Shown here piece after piece: positions 32,273 to 41,032 of a stretch of DNA of 64,000 bases. The notes beneath the pieces were generated by a model that worked only from the letters and a program-made list of their open reading frames with translations, ran no database searches and had not been told where the DNA came from. The stretch lies in contig NZ_CP038462.1 in assembly GCF_004777465.1 (NCBI RefSeq), positions 2,790,001-2,854,000 on the forward strand. The letters are read 5' to 3'. This DNA is from Nocardioides daphniae. GTDB lineage: Bacteria > Actinomycetota > Actinomycetes > Propionibacteriales > Nocardioidaceae. The number at the start of each line of letters is the position of its first letter. The stretch's first letter is position 1. Made by a program: the position numbers and the translations under genes.

Positions 32273-32884
32273 TCAGGCGCGGCGCGTCTCGAGGACCCGG
32301 AAGCCCTTGTGGCTGCCGATCCGCGTGGTGGGCCAGCCCTGTTCGCCGAGCCACCGGGCCAGCGAGTCGGCGCCGAGGTTCTTGCCGACGACGCTGACCA
32401 TGCGGCCGCCCGGCGCCAGGCGCGGCAGCCAGGTGAGCAGCAGCTCGTGCAGCGCCTCCTTGCCGATCCGGATCGGCGGGTTGGACCAGATCTCGTCGAA
32501 GACGTAGTCGCTGGGGACGTTCTCCGGGGTGACCGCGACGAAGGTGCCGGAGACGCCGAGGGCCTTGGCGTTCTCGTTGGCCAGCAGCACGGCACGCTCG
32601 TTGACGTCGACGCCGATCACCCGGGCCAGCGGGACGGCCTTGGCGATGGCGATGCCGATCGGGCCGTAGCCGCAGCCGAGGTCGAGGAACTGCCCCATGG
32701 CCGGCGGGTCGAGCTCGCGGAAGAGCACGGCGGTGGCGTGGTCGAGGTGGCCCCGGCTGAAGACGCCCGGTGCGCTGACCAGCTCGAGCTCGTGGTCCCA
32801 CACCTCGCAGGTGAAGCGCTCACGCTCGAAGGGGGCGGTGGGGTCGGCGCTGAAGTAGTGCTCGGTCTCGGTCTCGTCGCTCAC
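32273..32884 (-). CDS. RsmC-like class I methyltransferase (16S rRNA G1207 type)
   Basis: 203 residues equivalent to the catalytic half of RsmC. EHYFSADPTAPFERERF at the start, SAPGVFSRGHLDHATAVL, motif I FLDLGCGYGPIGIAIAK and the base-flipping motif IWSNPPIRIGKEALHELL. GTG at 32884 overlaps the truA stop codon by 4 nt, so both are coupled. Single-domain forms are common in actinobacteria. rRNA as substrate is inferred from the family. Intact. Confidence 0.85.
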   Translation of the reverse strand: MSDETETEHYFSADPTAPFERERFTCEVWDHELELVSAPGVFSRGHLDHATAVLFRELDPPAMGQFLDLGCGYGPIGIAIAKAVPLARVIGVDVNERAVLLANENAKALGVSGTFVAVTPENVPSDYVFDEIWSNPPIRIGKEALHELLLTWLPRLAPGGRMVSVVGKNLGADSLARWLGEQGWPTTRIGSHKGFRVLETRRA

Positions 32885-33707
32885 AGGGTCCTCCTGGCTC
32901 GTGCACGTTCGGCTTGGGCGAGCAGCTCGGCGCCCTCGGGGTAGCCGACCTCCTCCAGGGTGAGTCCGTGGGCCTGGACGACGACCACGCGCGGGTCGCG
33001 GCGCCCGGCCGACATCACCTCCGCCGCCCAGGTCACGGGGTGGCGCCCCTCCCCGACCGCCAGCAGGCAGCCCATCAGGGAGCGGACCATGTTGTGGCAG
33101 AAGGCGTCGGCGACGACGCGGGCCGTCGCGACGCCGAGCTCGTCACGCTGCCACTCGAGCTCGTCACACGTACGCACGTGGTGGCGCCCTCGCGCCTCTT
33201 GCAGAAGGAGGCGAAGTCGCGCAGCCCGACGAGGGCGCCGGCCGCCTCGTTCATCGCATCCAGGTCGAGCGGCCGCGGCCAGGCCAGCACGTGGCGGCGC
33301 GTCAGCGGGTCGACCAGCTCCGGGGTGTCGGCGACCCGGTAGGCGTAGCGCCGCCAGATCGCGGAGAAGCGCGCGTCGAACCCCTCCGGCGCCTCGGTGA
33401 CGGCGTGCACGCGCAGGTCCGCCGGCAGGATGCCGTTGAGTCGACGCTGGAGGGCGAGCAGCGGCGGCTCCGTGGAGCGGCCGGCGGAGGCGGCGAGCAC
33501 GGCGGCCTCGAGGTCGAGGTGGGCGACCTGGCCGCGGGCGTGCACGCCGGTGTCCGTACGCCCGGCGACGACGACGCGCACCTGCTGCAGGCGCAGGGCG
33601 GTGGCGAGGGCAGCCTCGAGCGTGCCCTGGACGGTGCGGAGCCTCGGCTGGGTCGCCCACCCCGAGAAGTCGGTGCCGTCGTAGGCGAGGTCGATCCGGA
33701 TGCGCAC
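32881..33707 (-). CDS. truA: tRNA pseudouridine synthase A (one frameshift)
   Basis: Makes pseudouridine at tRNA positions 38-40. [17 protein letters not shown] at the start and the catalytic Asp in [31 protein letters not shown] [15 protein letters not shown]; and [19 protein letters not shown] near the C-terminus. GTG at 33707 has GGAGG nine bases upstream. One indel near 33180-33190 breaks the frame. truA normally follows rplQ directly; here about 2.3 kb of opposite-strand genes lie between them. Confidence 0.93.
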
Positions 33708-33732
33708 CCGACCATCCTCCCAGACACCCTTG

Positions 33733-33797
33733 GTCAACCAGATGGTTGACAAGGTCTCGACCGCTGGCCTACGGTCGAAGTCAACCCATTGGTTCAG
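33733..33797 (+). promoter_or_regulatory. arsR promoter with two operators
   Basis: -35 TTGACA (33746-33751), 18-nt spacer, -10 TACGGT (33770-33775). Site one, GTCAACC-N4-GGTTGAC (33733-33750), covers the -35; site two, GTCAACC-N4-GGTTCAG (33780-33797), covers the predicted start of transcription. The sites share sequence and spacing, so one dimeric repressor should bind both. Confidence 0.8.
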
Positions 33798-33810
33798 CAG
33801 AAGGCACCCG

Positions 33811-34179
33811 ATGACCGACCCGCTCTCCCAGGTCTTCGCCGCCCTCGCCGACCCGACGCGACGCGACATGGTCGCCCGGCTCGCCGACGGTGACGCCACC
33901 CTGAGCGAGCTCGCCGAGTCGTACGACGTGAGCCTGCAGGCCGTCGCCAAGCACCTCAAGGTGCTCGAGGGCGCAGGACTCGTCTCCCGCACCAAGCAGG
34001 CCCAGCGCCGACCGGTCCACCTGGAGGCGGAGGTGTTCGACCTCATGACCAGGTGGATCGAGCGCTACCGTCGCCAGGCCCAGGAGCGCTTCACCCGACT
34101 CGACGCCGTGCTGGCGTCGATGGAGGCGGAGGCGTCCCAGGCCGGCACGGACCAGGACGACAAGGAAGAAGCGTCATGA
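33811..34179 (+). CDS. ArsR family transcriptional regulator
   Basis: 122 residues, winged helix: [40 protein letters not shown] and [15 protein letters not shown]. No metal-binding Cys pair is visible in the recognition helix, so it is not an arsenic/zinc sensor; it belongs to the group paired with SRPBCC (AHSA1-like) proteins. Its ATG is preceded by twin operators. The stop codon overlaps the SRPBCC start (ATGA). Confidence 0.88.
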   Translation: MTDPLSQVFAALADPTRRDMVARLADGDATLSELAESYDVSLQAVAKHLKVLEGAGLVSRTKQAQRRPVHLEAEVFDLMTRWIERYRRQAQERFTRLDAVLASMEAEASQAGTDQDDKEEAS

Positions 34180-34754
34180 GCACCGACCGGAGCACCGACC
34201 GGAGCACCGAGCAGCCGAACCCCGGCCAGGCCCACCTGCAGCCCCACGAGGAGTGGCACCCCTCCCCCGCCGACCACGTCTCGGTCGCCGTCGTGAAGGC
34301 CGACGACCGCGTCCCGGCGGTGCACATCTGGCGCGACGTGCACGCCACCCCGCAGCAGGTGATGCGCGCCCACACCGACCCCGAGCTCTTCGCCCGGTGG
34401 ATCGGACCCCACGACCTCACCACCGAGATCGACGTGTGGGAGTGCCGCACGCTCGGCTCCTACCGCTACGTCCAGCGGCGCGGCGAGGAGTCGTACGCCT
34501 TCCGCGGCACCTTCCCCTACGTCGGGGACGACCGCATCGTGCAGACCTTCTGCTACGAGGAGTGGCCGCAGGCGATCGCGCTCGAGACGATGACGTTCAC
34601 CGCCATGGGTGACGGTCGCACCCGCATCCACGGCGTCTCGTTGTGCGACTCGTTCGAGAGCCGGGACGCCTTCCTCGCCTCCGGCATGGAGACTGGTGTC
34701 AACGAGGGCTACGAGAAGCTCGACCGCCTGCTGTCCGACGGAGGAACCCACTGA
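34176..34754 (+). CDS. SRPBCC (AHSA1/START-like) domain protein
   Basis: 192 residues. After a repeat-derived start ([11 protein letters not shown], encoded by 12-bp tandem repeats) and a polar leader, the hydrophobic-pocket fold reads IWRDVHATPQQVMRAHTDPEL, RWIGPHDLTTEIDVWECR, and RGTFPYVGDDRIVQTFCYEE. SRPBCC genes downstream of ArsR genes of this kind are widespread; ligand unknown. Coupled to arsR and, by a one-base overlap, to the next gene. Confidence 0.85.
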   Translation: MSTDRSTDRSTEQPNPGQAHLQPHEEWHPSPADHVSVAVVKADDRVPAVHIWRDVHATPQQVMRAHTDPELFARWIGPHDLTTEIDVWECRTLGSYRYVQRRGEESYAFRGTFPYVGDDRIVQTFCYEEWPQAIALETMTFTAMGDGRTRIHGVSLCDSFESRDAFLASGMETGVNEGYEKLDRLLSDGGTH

Positions 34755-35311
34755 TGCTGCCCACCGATCCCGCCGAGCGCCACCGAGCGGTCGCCGCCAC
34801 CTTCACCGGGCTCGTGGAGGGTGCAGGTGACTGGGAGGCGCCGGCGCCGGTGGACGGATGGGCCGCCCGCGACGTGGTCGACCACCTGACCACGTGGTTC
34901 CCCTCGTTCGTGCACGCCGGCTCCCCGTACGGCTGGACGCGACGCCAGCAGGCGAGCGTCGACCCGGTGGCCGCCTGGCGCGAGCAGTGCGCCGCCGTGC
35001 AGCTGCTCCTCGACGACCCGGCGCAGGCCGAGTCACCCTTCATGCACCCGCAGGTGGGCGCCGCACGCCTCGACGAGGCCGTGGACCGCTTCTACACCGC
35101 CGACGTCTTCATGCACTCCTGGGACCTCGCCCGGGCCACGGGCCAGACGGTCGACCTCGACGCCGACTTCGCCGCCGACCTCCTGGCCGGGATGCGGCCC
35201 ATCGAGGAGATGCTGCGTGCCTCGGGACAGTACGGTCCGGCCGTGCCGGTGGCGCCCGAGGCGGGACCCGTCGAGCAGCTCATGGGCTTCATCGGCCGCG
35301 ACCCGTCCTGA
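34754..35311 (+). CDS. TIGR03086/maleylpyruvate isomerase-like (DinB-fold) protein
   Basis: 185 residues. Begins LPTDPAERHRAVAATFTGLV and carries the metal-site style motifs VVDHLTTW and MHSWDLARATGQ (His residues), matching the TIGR03086 mycothiol-dependent/DinB-like family. Third gene of the ArsR operon; its ATG shares one base with the SRPBCC stop codon. Reaction unknown. Confidence 0.8.
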   Translation: MLPTDPAERHRAVAATFTGLVEGAGDWEAPAPVDGWAARDVVDHLTTWFPSFVHAGSPYGWTRRQQASVDPVAAWREQCAAVQLLLDDPAQAESPFMHPQVGAARLDEAVDRFYTADVFMHSWDLARATGQTVDLDADFAADLLAGMRPIEEMLRASGQYGPAVPVAPEAGPVEQLMGFIGRDPS

Positions 35312-35378
35312 GCCAGCGGTAGTTGTCGGTGGTCGCTGTCAGGCTCGGCGCACCCCACCGTCGCCCGAGGAGCCGCCC

Positions 35379-36137
35379 ATGACAACCCACACCACCGCCG
35401 CGCTCGCCAAGGTCCGCAAGCTGCTGGCCAAGGCGGAGGACCCCGCCGCCACGCCCGCCGAGGCGGAGATCTACACCGCCAAGGCGGCCCAGCTCATCGC
35501 CGACCACGGGATCGACGTCGCCCTGCTGGCCGCCGACGACCCGGGCAGCGACCGCGTCGCCGACCGCGTGGTGCACATGGACGCCCCGTACGCCCGGGAG
35601 AAGGCGCAGCTGCTGAGCACGGTCGCCGTCGGCCTGCGCTGCCGGGCGGTGCTGCGCACCCGGGCCCCGTTCGACGCCCCACGCGAGCACTCGGTGCACC
35701 TCTTCGGCCACGAGTCCGACCTGGAGCGCGCCGACCTGCTCTTCACCAGCCTGCTGCTCCAGTCGACCGGGCGCCTGGGGCGTACGCCGGTGCCTCACGG
35801 TGAGCACCAGGCCGCCTTCCGACGCTCCTGGCTGGCGGGTTTCCGGATCTCCATCGCCGAGCGGCTCCGCCGGTCGGAGGAGGAGGCCGAGCGACGTGCC
35901 GAGGCCCGCAGCGCCCCCACCGGACGCTCGACGAGCCTGGTGCTGGCCGACCGCAGCCGCGAGGTCGACCACGCCGTCGCCGAGCAGTACCCACAGCTGC
36001 GGACGGCCCGGCCCAGCTCGCTGTCGGGCTCGGGCATGCAGGCCGGCTACGAGGCCGGCGCCCGTGCCGACCTCGGTGGGGCGCGGCTGCGCGGCACGCC
36101 GCAGGCCCTCGCCTCAGACCAGCGGCTCGGCGCCTGA
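35379..36137 (+). CDS. DUF2786 domain protein
   Basis: 252 residues. The N-terminal 45 residues (ALAKVRKLLAKAEDPAATPAEAE and KAAQLIADHGID) are DUF2786; the rest includes VGLRCRAVLRTRAPF and LFGHESDLERADLLFTSLLLQ, shared with actinobacterial and phage DUF2786 proteins. ATG chosen for the upstream GAGGAG. Separated from the preceding gene by 67 nt and convergent with rplQ. Role unknown; phage relatives suggest a possible mobile origin, but nothing else mobile is nearby. Confidence 0.8.
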   Translation: MTTHTTAALAKVRKLLAKAEDPAATPAEAEIYTAKAAQLIADHGIDVALLAADDPGSDRVADRVVHMDAPYAREKAQLLSTVAVGLRCRAVLRTRAPFDAPREHSVHLFGHESDLERADLLFTSLLLQSTGRLGRTPVPHGEHQAAFRRSWLAGFRISIAERLRRSEEEAERRAEARSAPTGRSTSLVLADRSREVDHAVAEQYPQLRTARPSSLSGSGMQAGYEAGARADLGGARLRGTPQALASDQRLGA

Positions 36138-36144
36138 AATGGCA

Positions 36145-36178
36145 CAGGACCCGCCACCCTCGCGGGTGACGGGTCCTG
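36145..36178. terminator. Bidirectional terminator between DUF2786 gene and rplQ
   Basis: Outer stem CAGGACCCG (36145-36153) with CGGGTCCTG (36170-36178), and inner stem CACCC/GGGTG around a TCGC loop. It ends the alpha operon and the plus-strand genes. Confidence 0.85.
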
Positions 36179-36193
36179 GACGACGCTGGTGCG

Positions 36194-36736
36194 TCAGGCC
36201 TTCTCGGCGTCCTCGGCCGGAGCCTCGGTGGTCTCCTCGGCGGGAGCCTCCTCAGCAGCGGTCTCCTCGGCGGCGACCTCGTCGGCCGGAGCCTCGGTGG
36301 TCTCCTCCACGGGAGCCTCCTCGACCGGAGCCGGGGCAGCAGCCTCGGTCTTCTTGGTCGACGGAGCCTTGGGGGCGTACGCCTCGGTGACGAGCTCGAT
36401 CACGGCCATCGGCGCGTTGTCACCCTTGCGGGGGCCGATCTTCGTGATGCGGGTGTAGCCACCCGGGCGCTCGGCGAAGGTCGGGGCGATCTCGGTGAAG
36501 AGGACGTGGACGACGCCCTTGTCACGGATGACCTTGAGGACCTCGCGACGGTTGTGCAGGTCGCCCTTCTTGGCCTTGGTGATGAGCTTCTCCGCGTAGG
36601 GGCGGAGGGTGCGCGCCTTGGCCTCGGTCGTGGTGATGCGACCGTGCTCGAAGAGCTGGGTGGCCAAGTTGGCCAGGATGAGGCGCTGGTGCGCCGGGCT
36701 GCCGCCGAGGCGGGCGCCCTTCTTGGGGGTAGGCAT
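36194..36736 (-). CDS. rplQ: 50S ribosomal protein L17 with acidic tail
   Basis: Core residues 1-120: [62 protein letters not shown]. Bacterial L17 usually ends near residue 120-130; here about 55 extra residues follow, almost all Ala, Glu, Pro and Thr ([20 protein letters not shown]). Such tails occur in some actinobacteria. Last gene of the alpha operon, 56 nt after rpoA. Confidence 0.95.
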   Translation of the reverse strand: MPTPKKGARLGGSPAHQRLILANLATQLFEHGRITTTEAKARTLRPYAEKLITKAKKGDLHNRREVLKVIRDKGVVHVLFTEIAPTFAERPGGYTRITKIGPRKGDNAPMAVIELVTEAYAPKAPSTKKTEAAAPAPVEEAPVEETTEAPADEVAAEETAAEEAPAEETTEAPAEDAEKA

Positions 36737-36791
36737 TCCTGCTACTCCGTCTTCTCCCAGGCCGGATCAGGTACCTGGGTAGTGGGGTTGA

Positions 36792-37807
36792 TTAGTACTG
36801 CTCGTCCTCGACGTACGACGCGTCGTCGTCGTCCGAGTACGCAGCCAGGGCCGCGTGCGGGTCGAAGCCGGGAGCGCTGTCCTTGAGGGACAGGCCCATC
36901 TCGACCAGCTTGGCCTTGACCTCGTCGATCGACTTAGCACCGAAGTTGCAGATGTCGAGCAGGTCCTGCTCCGAGCGACCGATGAGCTCACCCACGGTGT
37001 GGATGCCCTCGCGCTTGAGGCAGTTGTACGAGCGGACGGTCAGCTGCAGGTCCTCGACCGGGAGGGCGAGGTCGGCAGCCAGCTGCTCGTCGACGGGCGA
37101 CGGGCCGATGTCGATGCCCTCGGCCTCGACGTTCAGCTCGCGGGCCAGGCCGAAGAGCTCGACCAAGGTCTTGCCGGCCGAGGCGATGGCGTCACGGGGA
37201 CGGATCGACGGCTTGGTCTCGACGTCGATGACCAGCTTGTCGAAGTCCGTACGCTGCTCGACTCGGGTGGCCTCGACCTTGTAGGTGACCTTGAGGACCG
37301 GGCTGTAGATCGAGTCGACCGGCATGCGGCCGATCTCGTTGTCGCCGCCCTTGTTCTGGACCGCGGAGACGTAGCCACGGCCACGCTCGACGACCAGCTC
37401 CATCTCCAGCTTGCCGGAGTCGGAGAGGGTGGCGATCTTCAGGTCGGGGTTGTGCACCTCGACACCGGCCGGCGGGGTGATGTCCGCGGCGGTGACGTCG
37501 CCAGCACCCGACTTGCGCAGGTACATGGTGACGGGCTCGTCGTGCTCGGAGGAGACGACGAGGCCCTTGAGGTTGAGGATGATCTCGGTGACGTCCTCGG
37601 TGACACCCTCCACGGTCGAGAACTCGTGGAGGACGCTGTCGATCTTGATGCTGGTGACCGAGGCTCCCGGGATGGAGGAGAGCAGGGTGCGACGCAGCGA
37701 GTTGCCGAGCGTGTAACCGAAGCCGGGCTCCAGGGCTCGATCACGAACCGGGAGCGGAACTCGTCAACGGTCTCTTCCGACAGGGTCGGGCGCTGAGCGA
37801 TAAGCAC
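36792..37807 (-). CDS. rpoA: DNA-directed RNA polymerase subunit alpha (one frameshift)
   Basis: Assembly platform of RNA polymerase and target of activators. N-terminal domain begins [19 protein letters not shown] and has [19 protein letters not shown]; the C-terminal domain reads [20 protein letters not shown] and [16 protein letters not shown] at 37807 has AAAGGA upstream. One C is missing near 37734: restoring it gives [15 protein letters not shown]. About 338 residues, normal. Confidence 0.96.
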
Positions 37808-37886
37808 TGGTGATTTCCTTTCCGGACCCACCCACCATTTGACGGGTCCGAACTGCAGTGACGAGGAGGAATTGCGAGGTCGTGCT

Positions 37887-37918
37887 CCCGGTGGCCACCG
37901 CGGACGGTGGCCACCGGG
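37887..37918 (-). terminator. Strong hairpin between rpsD and rpoA
   Basis: Perfect 14-bp stem (37887-37900 with 37905-37918) and a 4-nt loop, seven bases after the rpsD stop codon. No T tract follows. It may be a partial terminator, RNA-stability element or processing site within the alpha operon. Confidence 0.55.
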
Positions 37919-37924
37919 TCAAGA

Positions 37925-38532
37925 TCACTTCTTCGAGTAGAACTCGACGATGAGCTGCTCCTGGACCGGGAGGTCGATCTGGGCCCGGGTCGGGAGCTGG
38001 TGCACGAGGATGCGCATCCGCGACGGGATCGCCTCGAGCCACGCGGGGACGACGCGCTCGCCGTGGGTCTCGCGAGCCACGATGAAGGGGGTCATCTCCA
38101 GCGACTTCTCGCGAACGTCGATGACGTCGTACTGCGACACCTGGAAGGACGGGATGTTGACCTCTTGCCGTTCACCTTGAAGTGGCCGTGCACGACCAGC
38201 TGGCGGGCGTGACGACGGGTGCGGGCGAAGCCGGCGCGGTAGACGACGTTGTCGAGGCGACCCTCGAGCAGCTGCAGCAGGTTGTCACCGGTCTTGCCCT
38301 GGCGACGCGAAGCCTCGACGTAGTACTTGTAGAACTGCTTCTCGAGGATGCCGTAGGAGAAGCGAGCCTTCTGCTTCTCGCGGAGCTGGAGGAGGTACTC
38401 CGACTCCTTGATGCGGCCCTTGCCGTGCTGGCCGGGCGGGTAGGGGCGGCGCTCGAAAGCAGCGTCGCCACCGACGAGGTCAACGCCGAGACGGCGCGAC
38501 TTCTTGGTCATGGGGCCGGTGTAACGGGCCAT
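37925..38532 (-). CDS. rpsD: 30S ribosomal protein S4 (one frameshift)
   Basis: Nucleates assembly of the 30S body. [22 protein letters not shown] at the start (without the zinc Cys cluster), the S4 RNA-binding domain [22 protein letters not shown], and C-terminal [23 protein letters not shown]. One base is missing near 38163, between VNGK and VNIPSF. About 202 residues. In E. coli S4 represses this operon; whether that holds here is unknown. Confidence 0.95.
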
Positions 38533-38579
38533 TGTTCAAAGTCTCCTTGGAAGTCTCGTGTGGGTCTGAACCGTCAGGC

Positions 38580-38975
38580 TCAGACGCGACGGCGCTTGGG
38601 CGGGCGGCAGCCGTTGTGTGGGGCCGGCGTGACGTCCTGGATGGTGCCGACCTCGAGGCCGATCGCACCCAGGGAACGGATCGCCGTCTCGCGGCCCGAG
38701 CCCGGACCCTTGACGAAGACGTCGATCTTCTTCATGCCGTGCTCCATCGCACGACGACCAGCAGCCTCGGCGGCCATCTGGGCGGCGAACGGGGTGGACT
38801 TCCGGGAACCCTTGAAGCCGACGGTGCCGGCAGAGGCCCAGGAGATCACCGCACCGGTGGGGTCGGTGATCGTGACGATCGTGTTGTTGAACGTGCTCTT
38901 GATGTGGGCTTCGCCCTGAGCGATGTTCTTCTTCTCCTTGCGGCGGACCTTGGTCGCGCGGCTCTTGGGAGGCAT
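38580..38975 (-). CDS. rpsK: 30S ribosomal protein S11
   Basis: 131 residues, intact. Lines the platform near the E-site codon. [37 protein letters not shown] and the basic tail [11 protein letters not shown] are typical. Alpha operon, between rpsM and rpsD. Confidence 0.97.
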   Translation of the reverse strand: MPPKSRATKVRRKEKKNIAQGEAHIKSTFNNTIVTITDPTGAVISWASAGTVGFKGSRKSTPFAAQMAAEAAGRRAMEHGMKKIDVFVKGPGSGRETAIRSLGAIGLEVGTIQDVTPAPHNGCRPPKRRRV

Positions 38976-39048
38976 TCAGTAACTCCTGTTGAGGTTCTGG
39001 TCGAAAAGCTTCGTGAAGGCGATCAGCGCTGCACCACGGGTGCAGGCG

Positions 39049-39420
39049 TCACTTCTTCTTCTTGCCGGCGACAGTCCGCTTCGGGCCCTTGCGGGTACGA
39101 GCGTTGGTCTTGGTGCGCTGACCGCGGACCGGGAGGCCCATGCGGTGGCGGCGACCCTGGTAGCTGCCGATCTCGATCTTGCGGCGGATGTCAGCCTGGA
39201 CTTCGCGACGGAGGTCACCCTCGATCTTGAAGTTGGCCTCGATCTCGTCGCGAAGCTTGACCAGCTCCTCGTCACCGAGCGTGTGCACGCGGGCGTTCGG
39301 GTCAACCCCGGTGGCCTCGAGCAGCTGCTTGGCGCGGGTACGGCCGATGCCGTAGATGTAGGTGAGTGCGATCTCGATGCGCTTGTCGCGCGGGAGGTCC
39401 ACACCAACGAGGCGAGCCAT
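39049..39420 (-). CDS. rpsM: 30S ribosomal protein S13
   Basis: 123 residues, intact. Forms bridges with the 50S head. [39 protein letters not shown] and [17 protein letters not shown]; the tail is Lys-rich (AGKKKK) and reaches toward P-site tRNA. ATG at 39420. A gap of 191 nt separates it from rpmJ; that gap shows no gene. Confidence 0.97.
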   Translation of the reverse strand: MARLVGVDLPRDKRIEIALTYIYGIGRTRAKQLLEATGVDPNARVHTLGDEELVKLRDEIEANFKIEGDLRREVQADIRRKIEIGSYQGRRHRMGLPVRGQRTKTNARTRKGPKRTVAGKKKK

Positions 39421-39611
39421 GGTTCTGGCATTTCCCTTCGGTTGTTCACAGCGGTGTCTGTCGTGTCGCGCCCCGGTCCTTGCGTGGCACTGCCACGGAC
39501 TCGGGCTCCGGCCGCTGCGCCGGAGGTGGTTCGCCACCGGGTGTCCGGTGGCTAGCGATCACGATGGATGGTGTTGCGGTGTGCGAGACGGTGGCGGTGA
39601 GCCACCCGTCA

Positions 39612-39725
39612 TCAGCCCTGGCGCTGCTTGTGGCGCGGGTTCTCGCAGATGACCATGACGCGGCCGTGGCGACGGATGACCTTGCACTTGTCGCAGATCG
39701 GCTTGACGCTGGGGTTGACCTTCAC
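39612..39725 (-). CDS. rpmJ: 50S ribosomal protein L36, zinc-binding form
   Basis: 37 residues: [20 protein letters not shown] and [15 protein letters not shown]. The C-x2-C and C-x4-H residues make this the zinc-binding (C+) type; zinc-free paralogues are usually elsewhere and under Zur control. GTG at 39725 after AAAGG. Between infA and rpsM, the normal order. Confidence 0.95.
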   Translation of the reverse strand: MKVNPSVKPICDKCKVIRRHGRVMVICENPRHKQRQG

Positions 39726-39754
39726 TTCGGAGGGCCTTTCTGGTGTCGGCTGGC

Positions 39755-39976
39755 TTACTTGTACCGGTAGACGATCCGACCTCGCGTGAGGTCGTACGGG
39801 GAGAGCTCCACCACCACGCGGTCCTCGGGGAGGATCCGGATGTAGTGCTGGCGCATCTTGCCGCTGATGTGGGCGAGCACCTTGTGTCCGTTGGTCAGCT
39901 CGACCCGGAACATGGCATTGGGAAGGGCCTCCACGACGGTGCCCTCGATCTCGATCACGCCTTCTTTCTTCGGCAT
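39755..39976 (-). CDS. infA: Translation initiation factor IF-1
   Basis: 73 residues, OB/S1 fold that occupies the A site during initiation: [63 protein letters not shown] at 39976 gives the exact family start. The only ribosome site, GGAGG, is just two bases away, much closer than usual; GTG at 39985 (three codons earlier) has none. First gene of the alpha operon. Confidence 0.96.
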   Translation of the reverse strand: MPKKEGVIEIEGTVVEALPNAMFRVELTNGHKVLAHISGKMRQHYIRILPEDRVVVELSPYDLTRGRIVYRYK

Positions 39977-40151
39977 GTCCTCCACAATCTGTTGATCTGT
40001 TGTCTACCGTGGTCCGGGAACCTCCCCGCGGAAGACCCGCGCAGGTGGACCTCGTGAAGCCGGTGACCGCACCACTTCCCGATCCTCCTGGAAGGAGTCT
40101 CGGGCAGCCGTTCAGGCGCGGCCACACATGCCCACGTTGGACCGACTCGCC

Positions 40152-40181
40152 AGCCTACTGGCTCGGGGCAAGAAAGCCCAA
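40152..40181 (-). promoter_or_regulatory. Probable alpha-operon promoter
   Basis: Minus strand: -35 TTGGGC (40176-40181), 18-nt spacer, -10 TAGGCT (40152-40157). Transcription would start about 168 nt before infA, within the otherwise empty 39977-40202 gap. Confidence 0.45.
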
Positions 40182-40202
40182 TCCGGAGCGGAGCTCGACG
40201 GA

Positions 40203-41024
40203 TCAGGCGCCACCGAAGGGGACGCCCAGCTCGGCGAGCCTGGCCTCTCCCCCGTCCAGTGCGGTGAGGACCCAGGCGCCGGTGGGCGTGAGGGTGAAGG
40301 TGTGCTCGTAGTGCGCGGCCCACCGGCCGTCCGACATCGAGACGGTCCAGTCGTCGTCCTCGGTGTAGGTGTCCTGCGACCCCAGGGCGACCATCGGCTC
40401 GACGGCCAGCGCCATGCCGCGCACCAGCTTGGGGCCCCGCCGGGGCGACCGTAGTTGGGGACGTTGGGGCGCCATGTGCATCTGTGAGCCGATGCCGTGG
40501 CCGGTGTAGTCCTCGAGGATCCCGTAGGAGCCCTTGGAACGGACGTACGACTCGATCGCGTGGCTGATGTCGGTGACCCGTCCGCCGAGCCTGGTGCGGC
40601 GATGCCGCGCCACATCGACTCCTCGGTGACCGCCATCAGGCGGCCACCTCCTCGGCACCTCGCCCACCGCGACCGTGATCGCCGCGTCGCCGTGCCAGCC
40701 GTCGACGATGGCGCCGCAGTCGATCGAGATGATGTCGCCCTCGGCGAGCACCCGGTCGCCCGGGATGCCGTGCACCACCTGGTCGTTGACCGAGGCACAG
40801 ATGCTGGCCGGGAAGGGCGGCGTGCTGTATCCCTTGAAGGAGGGCACGCCGCCCTTCGACCGGATGTTGTTTTCCGCGATCGCGTCGAGCTCGCCGGTCG
40901 TGATGCCCGGACGCACCGAGGAGCGAAGGAGCTCCAGCGTCTCGCCGACCAGGAGGCCGGCGCGCCGCATCACGGCGATCTGCTCGGGGGTCTTGATCTC
41001 GACCCCGCGGTCACGGAAACCCAT
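40203..41024 (-). CDS. map: Type I methionine aminopeptidase (frameshifted)
   Basis: Removes the initiator Met. Metal ligands are all present once frames are joined: the two Asp in IDCGAIVDGWHGDAAITV, His in YTGHGIGSQMHM, Glu in MALAVEPMVALG and Glu in AHYEHTFTLTP. ATG 41024. At least four one-base losses between 40440 and 40660 break the frame. Follows adk by eight bases in the secY-adk-map operon. Confidence 0.93.
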   Translation of the reverse strand: MGFRDRGVEIKTPEQIAVMRRAGLLVGETLELLRSSVRPGITTGELDAIAENNIRSKGGVPSFKGYSTPPFPASICASVNDQVVHGIPGDRVLAEGDIISIDCGAIVDGWHGDAAITVAVGEVPRRWPPDGGHRGVDVARHRRTRLGGRVTDISHAIESYVRSKGSYGILEDYTGHGIGSQMHMAPQRPQLRSPRRGPKLVRGMALAVEPMVALGSQDTYTEDDDWTVSMSDGRWAAHYEHTFTLTPTGAWVLTALDGGEARLAELGVPFGGA

Positions 41025-41032
41025 GTCGTCGC

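Noticed and set aside
37405..37420. Zinc-finger or metal motifs in RpoA
   Set aside because: Only ordinary alpha-subunit sequence is present; the apparent pattern came from an out-of-frame reading.
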